From Ifrita kowaldi (Eukaryota; Chordata; Aves; Passeriformes; Cinclosomatidae), in the NCBI GenBank assembly GCA_013398055.1, contig VZRS01000248.1, forward strand, positions 1-64,000: a stretch of 64,000 nt of DNA, written 5' to 3'. A program made the translations under genes and the position numbers. Shown here in pieces: positions 36,620 through 47,612 of this stretch. Position 1 is the stretch's first letter. The number at the start of each line of letters is the position of its first letter. The notes beneath the pieces are model-generated. The model searched no databases. It saw only the letters and a list, made by a program, of their open reading frames with translations, and had not been told where the DNA came from.

Positions 36620-39239
36620 TTCATTTTCCACTTACAATTTCAAGATAAACTCCAACACCATGGGAACATTATCTTTTTTTTTTATGTATATAGCACTGAT
36701 GTACAAGATGTGGCCAATGTAGTTCCATCCACATCATGGTGCAGCTTAAACAATAAAAAATTTGGGCCACCTGCCATGAAAAACTTCAGCTGGTGGCTTG
36801 ACTGCTGGGGAGAAATTTCACAGGTCCCATGGAAAGCAAAGCATGAAAATATACTGTGGGACTGCAGCAGCTTATGGGAGGGAGAATGTGCCTTGCAAAG
36901 TCAGAGCTGCAGAGAGTATTTCATGTCTTTGGCAAATGTGGTGTGCAGGATCTGAACCATTAATCAAACACTGACAGCCGGCTCGGGGAAGCAGAGTGTC
37001 AAATGGAGGAGGGCTTGCAGAGCCCCATCCAAATGGCATCTGGGGGAAAAGAAAACGGGAAAAAACAATGAAAGGAATGTTTATGGTACTGGAACGACTT
37101 TACTTACATTTATTCTGAACGTTTGGAAATTTATATTGATCTGAGTAGGAGCTGGTGCTGGGGGGAGTTAAATCAGCATTCCCTGTTGCCCTGTCAGGTT
37201 TGATTTATGCTGGGCGTCTGACAACCACTCAGTTCAGAAACCTTTCAGAGCCTTCTTTTCTACTTCCTAGGCAAAGCAAGTGAGCTTTTTGAAAAAAAGC
37301 AAAATAAAAAAAATAGCCCACCCCAAAACAACAACAAAAAACCCCTTATCCTGAACTAAATTTAGAGATTTCTGCACATCTGGTGATGCTAATGTCTCTG
37401 TGATGTGTGTCCAGATGTCTACTTAGAGAAGGTGGAAGTGTATTCAGCTTGTTTATGTATAGTATTTGCTGACTTTGATTTTGGCAATCTGTGTAATAGC
37501 TGCTTTTGTCAAAATAACAGGGCTTTGTCTCCAGTTTCCCCTCCTTTTTAATATTCTCTCTTTCGTGGAATTCAAATATTGCATAAGGCAAGAAAGATAC
37601 TTTTATTGCATTTATTATACAGGAAAATTAAAAAGATAATCTGATTTGTTGCCTTTATGAATTCATGTATATATTGGAAAATGCAGAGTTGACCCTTTTG
37701 AAGTCCATGTTTTTTCTGCTCCATTTATTTTGGGAGGAGTCCATCCTTGGTTTTCCCAGTGATGAGAGGTACATGTACTCACTGATGTGAGAAAGGCGGT
37801 TTTAAATTTTGTGGTACTACTGGAAATTAACAAAGTCATTAGCATCATTAGGGTTATGTTTAATTTTCAGGAATGCCACAGAGGCAGGCTGCTCATCAGG
37901 GCGCTGATATTTACGTAGCTCTGGTGGAGATCCACAGCTAAGAAATATCCTGGGGATTTTGGTGGGTTTTTGTTTTTTTGTTTTATTTTTTTCTTTCTTC
38001 TGATTTATTATTGATTGTCTTCTGTCACCAGAAACATTGTTTACCTCTTGCCCATCTAAGATGTATTCTATATATCTAGAGACATATATCATTTGTATTG
38101 GGATTGTTTATCAGAACTGCTGTTAGCATGTTCCTAAATATGCAGGCGCATGCAATATTCCCTTGTATAGAGAACATTTATTAGGGAAATGAAAGTGTGG
38201 TCTGCATTTTGGGATGGGATCTTCAGGGAAGATCTGTTGGACAGTACCATGAGGTGCCCTCTCTGAAGCTGAATTCGTGGATGTTACACTCAGTTGCATT
38301 TTTTAACCTATTTTGAAATCCCTTTCCAGAACAGAATGGTCTCTCCAACCGGACATGGCTGATGGGCAGCCTCAAATCCTCATCTGCAGAGAGCCTGTAG
38401 GGGCCAGGGGCTGGAGCTGGAAACAGAACCAAGATATTCACCTGTGCCATTCAAGGTGGTGTATAAAAGTGTGTGTTTATGTCAACATGCAGCCTAAAAT
38501 GCACCGCTGCGGTGCTACAGCAGCTTCAGTGACATGAGTGTAGTGAAAGGACTTGCCACGGACATTCAGCCTTTTTAAAAGCCTTTGGAGGCTTTTGTGG
38601 GCTCGGTTTTCAGTTGGAGTTTTCAGTTCCACAGGTGCACCGTGGAAGCCTGTTACCACGACTCACAGTCATTATCCTAAGGGCAGAATTGGAAAATTGC
38701 AGTGCAATCTGCAGCCCTGCTGCAGATACAGACACTGCAGCCAGGCTGCTGCTTCTCTGGAAGAACTGGCTGGAAGATGAAAAAACAAGTCCATTAGACC
38801 TCAACCATTTCTGTTCCCTAAGGGAACAAGCTCTTCTTGGTAAGGTAACAGAGGGATATAAGATGTATAGAAAAATCTTTAAGGGATCAGACAAGCTAAA
38901 CTCTGTCAGAGGCTATCTTTAAAACAGAGACAAAAGAGGAAAAAATAGAAAAAAAAAAAAAAAGAAAAGAGGCTGAACTTCCAGTTACCTCTTGTGTGAA
39001 AAACAGCCAACTTAGCCAAGTCAACAGTGAACTCTGTCTGCTCTTCCCCTGCTGAAAAATTCAGGCTTGTGTCAGGGACGTTTCTGGAGTGCAGTGAGTG
39101 TGCAGTGGGTTGCATTGGCAGGTAACACAATCCCTCAGCTACAACGAGCTCTTCCTTCCAAGGCATTTTAATTTTTACAGCTCAAGAGCTCCGAGGGTGC
39201 CAAAATAATCAGGGCTTTGCGTTTCATGTTCTTGCCGTA
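36620..39239. other. Noncoding interval with A-rich and T-rich patches
   Basis: No gene is supported. An A/C-rich low-complexity patch lies at about 37,290-37,346, a T-rich patch at about 37,966-37,995, and a purine-rich A run at 38,922-38,970. Overlapping frames on both strands between 38,223 and 38,922 have no domains and conflict with each other. The (TA)-rich sequence near 38,066-38,090 is short. Confidence 0.55.
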
Positions 39240-39790
39240 TATGGCCTGGGATCTGATTGCTAATCCCTCAAGGTGGCAGTAGTTTAATTAAAGCTATGTA
39301 TCGGCCAGGAGATAATTGTAATGTCCTTTGAGTGGCTGCTCCTAATTTGCGCCGTGTACAGCCTGATACAGTCATCTATAATGTATCAAAGGTCCACGCT
39401 AGATTTTAATGTAAAGCCGTGTAAGATAAATGAAGAGTACATGTGGCAGGTGCTCAGTACATGCATTTAGATTAAGCCCTGCTCATTGAGGTGGTGATTA
39501 TATGAGTTATGTCAGGGAATTGTAACTGCTTCAGTGGATGAGGAAAAGGTTATTTCAAAGAGCTCATTTTAACGGTGTAGCTGGCACATAATTCAGATAT
39601 CAAACAATAAACGAGAGCGGGAAAGGTACAGAGTGCAGATGCTGAGCCCGGTGGACAATACACACACAAATGCAATAGAACTTCTAGGACAGCTAAAAAG
39701 CTGTCTGAGTAATGCTCTCTCTGATTAGCTTTAAATACCCAGTAAAGATATTTAACTACATCAAAAGTAGGCTGAGAGTGTTATTTGTTC
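39240..39790. promoter_or_regulatory. Strongest candidate conserved noncoding element
   Basis: About 550 bases of non-repetitive sequence are dense in developmental-type motifs: TAATCC (39261-39266, bicoid/OTX-like), the palindrome TTTAATTAAA (39283-39292), TAATTG (39313-39318), 'cctaatttgc' (39341-39350) and ATCAAAGG (39385-39392, TCF/LEF-like). They are followed by 'ttcagatatcaaacaataaa' near 39,590-39,610. CpGs are retained at several places ('atcggcc', 'gcgccgtg', 'ccacgct', 'gccgtg', 'aacggtg', 'acgagagcggg') although the window is CpG-poor. There is no convincing open frame. The call is inference from motif density and retained CpGs; target and activity are unknown. Confidence 0.42.
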
Positions 39791-41104
39791 AGAAATGGGG
39801 CCTCAGCCATAGTTCATTTGCTCTCTCTGTGTCTCTGTAGACGCAGGAGCATGTGGTCAAATCCATCAGAGCAAAGGTGGAAGCACAAGGCTTGTCTTCC
39901 TCAAACAGTTTTGTTAGCAAGAGAATCATTGTTTATCAAACTGGCAGAACTTCTGAAAGAGGTAGTTGGGGCTTGCTTTTTCAGCACTGCAGCAAGGTCA
40001 TACAGAGAATATGCACTGATGGGTTTATTAACTCTCCAATGATATATGAGAGCTTTTTGTCTGTGCTGTTTCTCCAGCTGGGCTGGAACAAACACTGGAT
40101 CAGAGGATTTGGTGAGCACTAACAGGCCATGGTCTTCTCTGTAGACCATGGGACTGCTGCCTGAAGAGGATGAGGCAACTCTAAAGAGAAGAGAACTTGA
40201 GGGCAGAGAAGAGGGCTCATAGCAAGGATTTCTAAAAGGAAATAGGGTGAAAGTGGAATGAGAGCTGTGCATGTGTAATGAGCAACTGCTTAGATCTGTT
40301 CAGCATGTATTTTTGTTTTACATCCTCAAAGAAAGCACAGTACAGCCTGGAAATGCCAGGGTCTGGCAGTCGCTGCCCTCTGTGCCTGTGAGCACACTCA
40401 AAATGTCAGGAATGTGCTGCTAGGTGTTCACAGGAACCTCTCTTACCAGAAACTGGTTCTTGAAGGGTTTTTTTATCCAGCAAGTGCAGTAATGTGCTGT
40501 GAGGTTTTGCAGTCACTCTTGCTGCATTAGCCATTTTCACCTTAATCTTTTCTCTTAAGGGTCAGTTGAGATCACAGTCCCCATTATGCCAAGCACGTAG
40601 AAGCACAAGAAAAGGCAAAGTGGGAAAAGGGTGAGGTGTAACTCAGCAGGGTGACTCCCAGCAGGTAAAACTGGAGCCAGGTACTGCTGTGAGGATCCAA
40701 GCTTTAAATCAAATGTACATGAGAGGGAATATGCTTCCAGCTTCTTTTGGTCAGGGATGGAAACTCCACAGAAAACACTCTCTAGGAAGTTAATATTACC
40801 AGGTGTATCTATGCATGATGAGAACCGTGAAATACTGGAGGGTCCCAGCACATTCCTCACCTTCACATCAGCAATACCTACCCTGTCTCATCCTGTGCAC
40901 TCTATTAAACCTCACGAGCAAGACAAATATCCTGTGACAAGCGACAAATCTTCCATGTCTTGCTCCAGCCTCACAAAGCAGAAGGCTCCCTTCAGCCAAG
41001 GCTCCTGGAGGGGAAGGTTGGAGCGGTTGTGTTATCTCTTCCTGTTACTCAGAGACTTAGCAAACCATGCCATAAAAGACATAACATTCAATTGACCTTT
41101 TGCT
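39791..41104. other. Noncoding interval, no gene seen
   Basis: Overlapping frames of 85-123 codons on both strands (39,785-40,272) and of 103-112 codons (40,555-41,095) conflict with each other and have no domain. No repeat family or regulatory site is recognisable. Confidence 0.5.
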
Positions 41105-41350
41105 TATCTATAAAGGTAAAATGAGCTACACAGACCCCGATTCACTGAGGAGCCATTTCTGAGGAATTTATTTCCTTTTGCCAGCCATAAAAATAAATTG
41201 CTCCGCACAAAGAATAGGCTCAAAAACGAGCGCTGCTCGCCTATAATAAGATTATTATGAAGGAGATGTTTCTCCCTGGGCAATCACAGCCAGCCAATGT
41301 GTTATCAAATTTTTATCTTGTCAAATTGCTAGGCACTGATGAGTGTTCCA
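41105..41350. promoter_or_regulatory. Candidate conserved noncoding element with palindromes
   Basis: The block contains two small symmetric motifs: CGAGC-GCT-GCTCG (41227-41239) and ATAATAA-GA-TTATTAT (41243-41258). It also has 'gccataaaaataaattgctc' (HOX/CDX- or MEF2-like A/T cores), 'gttatcaaatttttatcttg' (GATA-like words in both directions) and 'agccagccaatgtg' (CCAAT-like). Several CpGs are retained near 41,204-41,240. No frame is open across it. This is a plausible enhancer by texture; no alignment was available. Confidence 0.4.
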
Positions 41351-41710
41351 GGGAGAATTTGTGTGCTAAGCTGGCCTTCTGTAACCTTCTAGGGCCTGAG
41401 TACCCAAAAGTGGCTGGATTCAGGGATTGACTTCAATTCTTTGAAGGATGGATTATTCTTTTTTGCCTCTGTCCTACTTTTAAGCCAGATTTGCAGAGCA
41501 AATCTTTACACAAAGCTTTCAAAGAATAAGAAAGTAATTCTTACGTGTCATATCAGTCTATTTGGACAAAGCCAGGCAGGACTGCTCTGAAAGGCAATGG
41601 GAGGATCAGGCAATAAGTCAGGATTTATCCAGCCCGTTTCTCTTTATGGAGCCTAGGACAATGAGGCTGGCTATCAATCTTGCTAGGATTGTAACTGGAG
41701 AATTTGGCTC

Positions 41711-41734
41711 CAACCTTTCATTCAACCTTTCATT
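41711..41734 (+). repeat. Tandem duplication, 12-bp unit x2
   Basis: The unit CAACCTTTCATT occurs at 41711-41722 and again, identically, at 41723-41734. It is likely a replication-slippage duplication. Confidence 0.9.
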
Positions 41735-44700
41735 CTGCTTTTTCAATGAAATTCATAGTGGAAAAGACTCCTCCTAGTGACAAATACCCCTCCTAAAAGG
41801 ATAAACCCCAGTGCATTGGCCCTCTGTGATTAGAAGTCAGGTATTATCAGGATTAGGGTTTTTTGTGTTTATTTGTGTCCTGATGTGTCATGTACTGATG
41901 GAGATGCTGAGCAGGGGACTGGTGATTCCTAGAGCCAGGGAACTGTGGTTCTCTTTCTAGTGCTGTTACATCCTGCTCTCCTTGCCTTTGCACTCCCAGC
42001 ACCTCACCCAGATCAGATTCAGTCTCAGGCTTTCTACAGGTCAGGTTTTCCACCCAGATACACCTTGCTACAAGAACACCACGTCCAGCATCCTGTTGTG
42101 AAGGACAACTCGTCACATCTTGTTGAGTTGTTATGTTGTTCCTCCGATGAGCAAGGGAAATGCCAGAGTTGGGGAGGGGAGGTGGTGTGTTTGCCTTGGG
42201 AGCCAACGTGTTTTGGTGCAGCTCTGTGTGGGGTCTCCTTTTCCTTCTATCACAACAGTGAAGCACTAAATGAAATATATTTACTTTAGATCTAATCAGG
42301 CCATCACTTTATGCTTTCTGAGTATTTATTGTTTGCAAATGTATTGGGAGTTTAAATCACTGTGTAATGGTGATTAATCTACTGTGTTGTGAAAGTTCAA
42401 AATAGCCTCCTCTGTTTTCACATGTTACTTATTAGGAAACAGTGGATGAGTAAAGTCTGCATGAAATGTGTATTTAGAACCATGATTTTAAAACATTTCA
42501 CTTGGTTTCTCAGTTCCTACATATCTATTTCAGGATAAATAGTGCAAACCTCATTTCTTGTTCAATGGCCCCTGAAACTACAGACTACCCATGATGCTGT
42601 GTCTCATATATATAGGGGTGTGTGTGTATAAAAATATGTAAAATTCAGATCTGTTTCTAAAGGGACTGAGCTTTCTGAGTCTCTCCAAGATGAGCATCTT
42701 GGAAAGCCCCATGTTGGGGCCAGGAGGGACCTGGGTGCTCTGAAATGAGCCTATGACGAGCGTTTGGGGAACTGGCTGTGATTTTAACAACCAGTTTGAC
42801 TACACTGCCTCCAACAGATCTGGATGAGGGGCCTATATTGGCAGGAAGGCTTTATAGTGGCATGGCTTAACCTGGTAAGATTCCTATTAGGAATCTGGCT
42901 TTGCTTTGCATGAGTACAGCATGTCTGCTGTTGGAGTTTCTGATGGGAGTGTTCTTAATTTAGACCAAAGCTCATGCAGATCGATGTCTCTTCAGTTAGC
43001 CACTTATTTTTATCAGAGTGATGCTGAAAGAGCAGGTCCCGTTGCTTTTAAATCACTCCAGAGTTCGTGCTGAAGGAGTCAAATCAGTCTTGAAATAAAA
43101 GATGACTAAAAGAGGTGATCTCTGTTTGCTGCTAAACGGGGTCACCTCTGTCTGGGTATTGAAGAGGGAATTGTGATCAGCTGATACTTTCCTTAACATT
43201 TGTGTTCTTAACTCTTGCTCATGCATATTCAGCTCCAAAGGGATCACCAAGAGCTTAAAGTCCTTTGCACGAGGAGTCTTTTGCTCCTCTCTGTATTGAT
43301 GGATCTAAAAGTGACACAGAGCTGTGCAAATGGACTGTGATAGACTGAGGATCCGCTCTGGGATGCCCACAAATCCAGCTCCTTTCCTGCCTTTGCATCT
43401 CTCCCCCTCTCCCCTCCTGTGGTAAAGTGCCTCTAAAACAAACACACATTTTTAAGCATTATGTCACTTCTGGGCATCAGCCAGTGGATAAGATTAGCAC
43501 CATTGTCATCAGAAAGAGCAAGGGCTGTCTCTCTGATGAATGATATTTGATCCTCAGGATTTGTTATTTTTTTATTTAATGTGCCCATGTATTTTTGGAT
43601 ATGAATGTCCCCACATAGCCTCAGGATGGAGGGGCAGGGGAAGGAGAGGGGTGAAGAGAGAGTGATAAGGGAGCTTTGCTGTCAGCCCATTTTCCCATGT
43701 CTTCATCTTTATGGGGGAAAAACCCCAAGGTATGAAACACAGGCCCCTTGCCCAGCTGGGTCACTCTTGTACCCTCTGTGCCACGAGAAAGACCAAAACA
43801 TATTGAACAGTTAACATCCCTTGGCTCATCACTCTTTTCTCTCCCGTTGTGAATTTTTCATCCTTATTTGGCTGCCTGGCTCTCTGGAACACCAAAGGTA
43901 ATGTCAGTCCTGGCAAACTGGAAATCATGACATTTTGAGCTGGGCAGCTGCTGATGAGTGGCCATCCAAGCCCATGGTGCCTGAAGCCCCAAATCATTTC
44001 TTTCTTCCTTTGTCTGGTTTTCCTCTGTCCTTTTCTTTGCAGCCTCTGCTGCAACCCCTGGGATAGAGGCCATTTTGTGTTCTGTGTTTTTCACAGCATC
44101 TGTTGCCATTTCTCACAACCAGGAGATCTCAGATTTGGAGAAAGCAAGTAATTACATTCACATATCCAAAGACTTTCTCTTAAAAATGTCAAGATGCCCT
44201 TTCAAAAGGGAGTAGGGAAAATGAATTCTATTTTTTGGAGATATAAGTCAACTGTAGCTGAACTTGGTGTTTATTTTTTGTTGTGTGTTTTTTTTTTCCC
44301 CCTCCCCAGACTCTTACTTTCAAAAGAAATAATGTGTTTTAAATTGGGGAAAAACCCCTCAAACGCAATCCAACAAAGAAGTAATTGTTTATTGGAAATT
44401 ATTTTAGTTGCTGATTTCACTGCTCAATCCAATGTGATGTGAAGCAAAGACAAATGCTGTCACTAGGAACAGCATGAGATGGCTTTGTGATCTTAACCCC
44501 CTGTACCCTTCAGATGGAGCATCTGTGGCTTCACCCACTGTGATTCATTAAAGAGATTATGTATTAAAACAGACATGCCTTTTATTACCTGAGAAGCAGG
44601 GAACATCCTCATCACTGTGCCCTGATGGCAGCCCATGCTGATTTCACCATTTCTTTTTGCCCATCAAGTGTGACCACTTGATATCACTTATTTGGGGCTG

Positions 44701-45304
44701 GGGACAAGGATCCTTATTTCCACCTGTATTTGTATAATCCCCAGTGCAATGGGGTGCTGTTCATGGTGCCAGAACTGCAGCACTGGAAAAAACCCAACAG
44801 AAATCCAAAACGAAACTGGAGATAGTAGCCTTCCCTCAGCATAATTTCTTCAGTATAACCCCTGTGTTCGCTGACATAGAAATTATCAATTCCCAGTGTT
44901 ACTGGAGCTAGAGTGAAAATCAGCCTCGCTCTAATGAAACAATTTCCTTTTTTTCTCTCTATGGGGAAGCTCCTAAGCTGTTCTTCTATTAAAGGGGGCT
45001 GTGTTTTTTGGAAAAGGGAGAATGTGGTCCCTTAAAGCATTGAGGATGAGCACGCAGCACGTGGCAGCACTGGGATCACTGCAGCCTTCCCATTGTGTGA
45101 CTGTCCACTTGGGTCTCTTCATTCTCTCTTTCCAATTTATTTCCTTACATAATAATGACCCAGAGGAGGGTCATCACTTTGCAAACACCATTTGGCTGAA
45201 TTTTGATGAGGGATTTGAATCACTCTGACAAATGGGAGCCTTCTGCATGGCTGGCTCTAGAGGTGGGGGAATGAGAAGCCTCTCACCGAGCCTGGCCTGT
45301 GCTT

Positions 45305-45342
45305 TGTCCTGAAGGTCTTTATATGTCCTGAAGGCCTTTATA
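45305..45342 (+). repeat. Tandem duplication, 19-bp unit x2
   Basis: The unit TGTCCTGAAGGYCTTTATA occurs at 45305-45323 and 45324-45342 with one T/C difference. The single mismatch suggests a fairly recent local duplication. Confidence 0.9.
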
Positions 45343-46639
45343 CCTGAGCAGACACATGCATGAAGGATTTAGCAATATTAAGGTTGGATGGTGGAGGGGA
45401 GGACTACAGGGAATAGTAGCATTCAGCAAAGGGAAGTTCAGACAATTTGAGCAATTACAAGCAGATAATGGATTTATTTTTGTCCCTTCTCCCCTTTCCC
45501 TCTCCTTTTTTATCACCTCCTTCCCTTCCTTGTACCCATCTCCTCATGCACCTGGGGTACTTGGGCTGGTGGGGTAGTTAGGATATAGTTGCAATGTACC
45601 ATTTGTTCTTCCCAGGGCTTTTGAAAGGGCTGTGAAAAGCCAGGAGGTAATTTTACCTTGTGCTGAAGGTTGGTCAAGCCCCAGGAGAGCTTGTGGTGGG
45701 CTGGCAGTGGTGTTTTGAACCTGGTACTTCCCGATAACAGTTTGAGATTCAGATTGTGTGGCTCTGCACTGTATTGGTGACCTCTCAGACCACTTGGGAT
45801 CCTCCAGTTCCAAAACGCAGCACGAGAAATTCTTATCTAAAAGTTGAAGGGATTAAAAGTGCTACTACAGAAGCAATTAGTACTACCTTGTGTCTTTTTA
45901 TCAGCTGCGTCAGATGTGTCCTACCTTTGTTCTGGAAATGAGGATCACCTGGGAATCCTTATGGAAAGCGACATTGTCAGTTTATGACCTTCCAGCCCTG
46001 AACTCATGTGCATTCTCACCAGGCTCTCGGCATGCTGGACTCCTATCAGTATCCTGGGATGTGTTTTAAATTAGTGCCTGAGGGGAGAATGAGATTGAGT
46101 CGTGCACCACATGTCCAACTCAGCTGAACTTTCTTTTTATGCTTTTTATTAAAGTTGTATATCATCAGGAGAGTGTGAAAGTCACATTAGAGAAGGGAAA
46201 TCATCTCCCCAGCACCCTGGCTTGTCAGGCTATTTTGCATAATAACTTACGGAAATGAACTGGCCACTTCTAATACTTGAGGACAGGCTGGGAGAGCAAG
46301 AGCCTTCTGAGGATTTTATCAGAAAACAGCCTTATGTGGCACATCTGGTTTGTTTTAAGCATCTCTGTGTATTGGGAAGAGAGCAGCAGGGGATGGGGCG
46401 GGATTGCTTTATTTGAAATCTTTTGAGTCAACTGTTTATGATGAGAACAATGGTCTTGGGAAAACTGCAACCAGGAGACAGAGCAGCTGAGCACTTGAGC
46501 CACCAGTGTGGAAATTTCTGTTGGGTTTCTTCACCTGCTTTACTTCCCTGCTGTCTCCAAAGGGCAAGTCCATGTGAATGCTGCTGTGGAGGTGGCATTT
46601 ACCTTGTGCAATAGCCTAAAGAATGCTGAAATTTAAATC

Positions 46640-46775
46640 AGCCCCCTTTGCTCCAGCACAGTCTCTCATTAAACATCCCTCTACGTGCAAAATCCAGCTG
46701 TCTAAATCATAGCTAATTATATAATTATTCAGCTATTGCCAGGGCTTGCTTGTAATTTGGTGTAGTTGTGGCGAG
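46640..46775. promoter_or_regulatory. Candidate conserved noncoding element
   Basis: The segment includes 'ctctcattaaacatcc', 'catagctaattatataatta', 'ttcagctattgcc' and 'cttgtaatttgg', giving four homeodomain-type cores in 130 bases, and ends in the CpG-containing 'ggcgagcgg'. The sequence is non-repetitive. It could be chance AT-richness. Confidence 0.28.
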
Positions 46776-47169
46776 CGGAAAATGGATGGAGGCTACTTCT
46801 GTGGGGCAGGAGTCAAAGAAGTTCTGGGGATTTACTGCACCTGTGCCCTGGCCCACGACTACTCAGATTGCAATGCACAAGGTTCCCATTTGTAGCTTGA
46901 ATTATACACCTGCCCTGGCACATGTTCAGGAGAAGACATTACTTGAGTCACCACCCATATGTTTCTGGGCCTTAAATTGCAGCATGAAGCAGTAAAGGAC
47001 TCTGGATAGCAAAGTGCTCCCTGGTCCTCAGACCTGGACGAACACCCCAAACCATGGGCAAACCTTCTGGGTGTGCAATTATAAAAATACAGTTTTTCCT
47101 CTCTGTGTCAATAGGCTCATCAGAAAGCTTTCAGAATTGTTTGGCTCTTCCTTGAGAGCACAGATTTAA

Positions 47170-47475
47170 TACTGCCAAAAATTGAATAAAATGTACATTT
47201 CTTTTGCACATAATTAAATAACAAGCAGGGACGATTTCCCAACCAGACTAAATGCAGTTGAGTCTCCTTTAGTGTCCAAAGTCTCCCTGCTCTTACCAGC
47301 TGTTGTGTTTTTTTAATGACACAGCCTTACAAACTTCTATTTTACATTGGAGATCTTAAGGAAAGAAAACAATTAATTACACCTCAGAGTTAATTGGAAT
47401 CAATACTTAATGTTTTTAGCTCTCAGTTAATTGCCAAATGATGTATCACTAGTTTGATGATGAAAAATAGATGGA
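47170..47475. promoter_or_regulatory. Candidate conserved noncoding element
   Basis: TAAT/ATTA cores recur: 'cataattaaataac' (47209-47222), 'caattaattacacc' (47370-47383), 'gttaattggaatc' (47389-47401) and 'agttaattgcc' (47425-47435), with 'tgatgtatcac' following. No gene or repeat is visible. The clustering is suggestive but in AT-rich DNA remains weak evidence. Confidence 0.3.
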
Positions 47476-47591
47476 TATCTCAGGTTCTTCCTCTAGGGTG
47501 TCATTCTGTTGACATGCTAGCTTGCTCCAATGTTTTCCTTTCCCTGCCCCTCTGTGTTCTAATTCTCTTGCTTTAAATCTCATGTCAAAGG

Positions 47592-47612
47592 TTTGATAAT
47601 TTGATTATCAAA
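47592..47612. repeat. Perfect 9-bp inverted repeat, 3-base spacer
   Basis: TTTGATAAT (47592-47600) and ATTATCAAA (47604-47612) are exact reverse complements around TTG. Each arm contains a GATA-like/homeodomain-like TGATAAT word, so it could bind a dimer, or it may be chance in AT-rich DNA. Confidence 0.8.

Larger units (their letters stand above)
41351..46639. other. Noncoding interval with minor tandem duplications
   Basis: No gene is supported. Many 60-137 codon frames overlap on opposite strands (for example 41,853-42,289) without domains. Two small tandem duplications are listed separately. A short (GT)n run lies at 42,618-42,628 and a T/C homopolymer patch at 44,288-44,309. G-runs near 43,630-43,651 number only three, so the standard quadruplex pattern is not met. 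Confidence 0.55.

Noticed and set aside
43621..43652. G-rich stretch as a quadruplex motif
   Set aside because: Only three runs of three or more G fall within range, so the standard four-run pattern is not met.
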